A stretch of DNA of 17,002 nt. It comes from an uncultured Arenimonas sp. (GTDB lineage Bacteria > Pseudomonadota > Gammaproteobacteria > Xanthomonadales > Xanthomonadaceae). The notes beneath the pieces are model-generated. The model was not told the DNA's origin. It saw only the letters and a list, made by a program, of their open reading frames with translations, and ran no database searches. A program made the translations under genes and the position numbers. Each line of letters starts with the position of its first letter. The first letter of the stretch is position 1. Of the stretch, positions 13,043-17,002 are shown in pieces. The stretch spans positions 1 through 17,002 of the forward strand of contig CAMLKR010000036.1 of assembly GCA_946480565.1 (NCBI GenBank). The letters run 5' to 3'.

Positions 13043-13051
13043 AGGGGCCCG

Positions 13052-14941
13052 TCACACTTCGAGCGAGGCGAGGTCGCCCTTGGCCTCGAGCCAGGCCTTG
13101 CGGTCGCCGGCCCGTTTCTTGGCCAGCAGCATGTCCATCAGGCCGCGGGTGGCCTCGGCGTCGTCCACGGTCAGCTGCACCAGCCGGCGGGTATCGGGGT
13201 GGATGGTCGACTCGCGAAGCTGGACCGGGTTCATCTCGCCCAGGCCCTTGAAGCGGGTCACGCTGACCTGGCCGCGGATCTTCTCCTTCTCGATCCGGTC
13301 GAGCAGGATCCGCTTCTCTTCCTCGTCCAGCGCATAGAAGACCTGTTTGCCCACGTCCACCCGGAACAGGGGCGGCATGGCCACGAAGATGTTCCCGGCC
13401 CGCACCAGGGCCGGGAAATGGCGCAGGAACAGCGCCGAGAGCAGGGTGGCGATGTGCAGGCCGTCGCTGTCGGCGTCGGCCAGGATGATGACCTTGCCGT
13501 AGCGCAGGCCGTCGATGTTCTCCACGCCCGGGTCGCAGCCGATCGCGACGGCGAGGTCGTGCACCTCGGTCGAGGCCAGCACGCCGGAGGATTCGACCTC
13601 CCAGGTGTTCAGGATCTTGCCGCGCAGGGGCAGGATGGCCTGGAACTCCTTGTCGCGGGCCTGCTTGGCGCTGCCGCCGGCCGAGTCGCCCTCGACCAGG
13701 AACAGCTCGGTGCGGCCCAGGTCCTGGCTGATGCAGTCGGCCAGCTTGCCGGGCAGGGCCGGGCCCTGGGTGATCTTCTTTCGGGTGACCTGTTTTTCGG
13801 TCTTGAGCCGGGCCGAGGCGCGGTCGATCGCCAGCTGGGCGATCTGCAGGCCGGTCTCGACGTGCTGGTTCAGCCACAATGAGAAGGCGTCGTGCGAGGC
13901 GTTCTCCACGAAGGCCGCGGCCTGGCGCGAGCTCAGCCTTTCCTTGGTCTGGCCGCTGAACTGCGGGTCGGTCAGCTTCAGGCTCAGCACGTAGCTGACC
14001 CGGTCCCAGACGTCCTCGGGCGCCAGCTTGACGCCGCGCGGCAGCAGGTTGCGGAAGTCGCAGAACTCCCTCAGGGCATCGGTGAAGCCGCTGCGCAGGC
14101 CGTTGACGTGGGTGCCGCCCTGGGCGGTGGGGATCAGGTTGACGTAGCTCTCCTGCACCAGTTCGCCTTCCGGCACCCAGGCCACGGCCCAGTCCACCAC
14201 TTCGTTCTCCTTGCCCAGGTGGCCGGTGAACAGTTCGGCCGGCAGCAGGTCGCGCCCCACCAGTTCGCCGCGCAGGTAGTCGCGCAGGCCGTTCTCGTAG
14301 AACCACTGGTTGCGCTCGCCGCTGGCCTCGTCGTACAGCTTCACCGTCAGACCCGGGCACAGCACGGCCTTGGCGCGCAGCAGGTGGCGCAGGGCCTTCA
14401 CCGCGATCTTCGGGGTGTCGAAATACTTCGGGTCCGGCCAGAAGCGCACGCGGGTGCCGGTATTGCGCTTGCCCACCGTGCCGATGATTTCCAGCGGCGA
14501 GCTGCGGTCGCCGTCGCGGAACTCCATCCTGTATTCGTTGCCGTCGCGCTTGATGAAGACCTCGGTCTTCTTCGACAGCGCGTTGACCACGCTGACGCCG
14601 ACGCCGTGCAGGCCGCCCGAGAAGGTGTAGTTCTTGCCGCTGAACTTGCCGCCCGCGTGCAGGCGCGTGAGGATCAGCTCGACGCCGGGGATCTTCTCCT
14701 CCGGGTGGATGTCCACCGGCATGCCGCGGCCATCGTCCGAGACCTCGACGCTGCCGTCGGCGTGGACGGTCACCTCGACCGTCCTGGCGTGCCCGGCCAG
14801 GGCCTCGTCCACCGAATTGTCCACGACCTCCTGGGCCAGGTGGTTGGGCCGGGTGGTGTCGGTGTACATGCCGGGGCGGCGCTTGACCGGGTCCAGGCCC
14901 GAGAGGACTTCGATGTCGGCGGCGTTGTAGCGGGTGTTCAT
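13052..14941 (-). CDS. parE: DNA topoisomerase IV subunit B
   Basis: ATPase subunit of topoisomerase IV, which with ParC decatenates daughter chromosomes. All 629 residues are in view. The GHKL ATPase region has QEVVDNSVDEA (37-47, Glu38 as base and Asn42 as magnesium ligand), DDGRGMPVD (69-77) and the glycine-rich GGLHGVGVSVVNALS (109-123). The transducer includes GTHVNGLRSGF (276-286) and QTKERLSSR (331-339). The TOPRIM domain shows LVEGDSAGG (415-423, Glu418) and LADADSDGLH (487-496, Asp489 and Asp491), then RFKGLGEMNP (563-572). The length and absence of the extra GyrB insertion fit ParE of gammaproteobacteria rather than GyrB. The ATG at 14941 begins MNTRYNAADIEVL, normal for ParE. Divergent from pyrG across 174 bases. 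Confidence 0.95.
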   Translation of the reverse strand: MNTRYNAADIEVLSGLDPVKRRPGMYTDTTRPNHLAQEVVDNSVDEALAGHARTVEVTVHADGSVEVSDDGRGMPVDIHPEEKIPGVELILTRLHAGGKFSGKNYTFSGGLHGVGVSVVNALSKKTEVFIKRDGNEYRMEFRDGDRSSPLEIIGTVGKRNTGTRVRFWPDPKYFDTPKIAVKALRHLLRAKAVLCPGLTVKLYDEASGERNQWFYENGLRDYLRGELVGRDLLPAELFTGHLGKENEVVDWAVAWVPEGELVQESYVNLIPTAQGGTHVNGLRSGFTDALREFCDFRNLLPRGVKLAPEDVWDRVSYVLSLKLTDPQFSGQTKERLSSRQAAAFVENASHDAFSLWLNQHVETGLQIAQLAIDRASARLKTEKQVTRKKITQGPALPGKLADCISQDLGRTELFLVEGDSAGGSAKQARDKEFQAILPLRGKILNTWEVESSGVLASTEVHDLAVAIGCDPGVENIDGLRYGKVIILADADSDGLHIATLLSALFLRHFPALVRAGNIFVAMPPLFRVDVGKQVFYALDEEEKRILLDRIEKEKIRGQVSVTRFKGLGEMNPVQLRESTIHPDTRRLVQLTVDDAEATRGLMDMLLAKKRAGDRKAWLEAKGDLASLEV

Positions 14942-16773
<1,832 letters not shown>

Positions 16774-16774
<1 letters not shown>

Positions 16775-17002
16775 TGGAACTCTGTGGCTTCAAGGTTGGC
16801 CTGGACCAGCCGTTTTTCCTGATCGCCGGCCCCTGCGTGATCGAATCCGAGCAGCTCCAGCTCGACGTCGCCGGCCAGCTGAAGGAAATCACCGGCCGGC
16901 TGGGCATCAACTTCATCTTCAAGTCGAGCTTCGACAAGGCCAACCGGACCTCGGGCACCAGCTTCCGCGGCCCGGGCCTGGAAGCCGGCCTGAAGGTTCT
17001 GG
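16774..17002 (+). CDS. kdsA: 3-deoxy-8-phosphooctulonate synthase (Kdo-8-P synthase), 5' part
   Basis: Condenses phosphoenolpyruvate with arabinose 5-phosphate to give Kdo-8-phosphate, the precursor of the Kdo sugars of the lipopolysaccharide inner core. The 76 visible residues hold the N-terminal hallmarks: [12 protein letters not shown] (14-25) with Cys21, which ligates the metal in metal-dependent enzymes and is widely kept, and [13 protein letters not shown] (48-60) of the substrate site. AAGGAGG at 16758-16764 lies nine bases before the ATG, inside the pyrG end. The gene runs off the right edge. pyrG followed by kdsA, usually then eno, is a common proteobacterial order, which supports this start and identity. 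Confidence 0.95.

Larger units (their letters stand above)
12720..13051 (-). other. Regulatory region upstream of the fibre-like operon
   Basis: About 330 bases without a credible gene, between the parE stop and the first operon gene. It holds the sigma-54 promoter, the TGTGACG/CGTCACA cluster, a GGTGCGTCA direct repeat (12882-12890 and 13005-13013) and a hairpin GCCCGGGG (12844-12851) with CCCCGGGC (12860-12867) just upstream of the -24 element. Confidence 0.6.

Overview
The window is about 17 kb of very GC-rich DNA from a gammaproteobacterium, most probably of the Lysobacterales (Xanthomonadaceae: Lysobacter, Luteimonas and relatives). The basis is the overall gene set, the pyrG-kdsA order, the densely packed genes, and TAGAAT-type -10 boxes lying directly against start codons. 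No rRNA, tRNA, insertion sequence, CRISPR array or phage gene was found. Most of the window is core genome.

Layout. (1) 1-1011, minus: 5' part of a RhlE-type DEAD-box RNA helicase cut by the window edge. (2) 1305-2763, plus: a DUF1232/YkvA-like protein, a hotdog acyl-CoA thioesterase, and a YbaN/DUF454 membrane protein overlapping the thioesterase. (3) 2760-3332, minus: an NlpC/P60 lipoprotein, convergent with ybaN and sharing its CTAG stop. (4) 3371-7350, plus: a SlyD-like prolyl isomerase with a textbook terminator, a DUF418 membrane protein with a hairpin-rich leader, a DadA-like FAD oxidoreductase and an N-formylglutamate amidohydrolase (HutG). (5) 12719-7369, minus: a six-gene operon for secreted and surface proteins. 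(6) 13052-14941, minus: parE. (7) 15116 onward, plus: pyrG and the start of kdsA.

The region most worth attention is the six-gene operon. In order of transcription it encodes two paralogous secreted beta-rich proteins with pilin-like C-terminal strands, a third small secreted protein, a PapD-like periplasmic chaperone candidate, a 657-residue outer-membrane beta-barrel with a C-terminal SdrD-B-like domain, and a six-cysteine secreted protein resembling nidogen-like/choice-of-anchor domains. The last five genes overlap by 1 to 4 bases. This has the logic of a chaperone-usher fimbria, but the barrel lacks recognisable features of a classical FimD-type usher. A good sigma-54 promoter lies upstream of the first gene, preceded by a cluster of TGTGACG/CGTCACA heptamers, two of them forming a palindrome, placed where an enhancer-binding protein would be expected to act. 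I infer a sigma-54-controlled, poorly described fibre or adhesin system; function is not shown by the sequence alone.

The rest is housekeeping: RNA remodelling, fatty acyl and envelope metabolism, protein folding, amino-acid catabolism (DadA-like plus HutG), chromosome decatenation (ParE), CTP synthesis (PyrG) and Kdo synthesis for lipopolysaccharide (KdsA).
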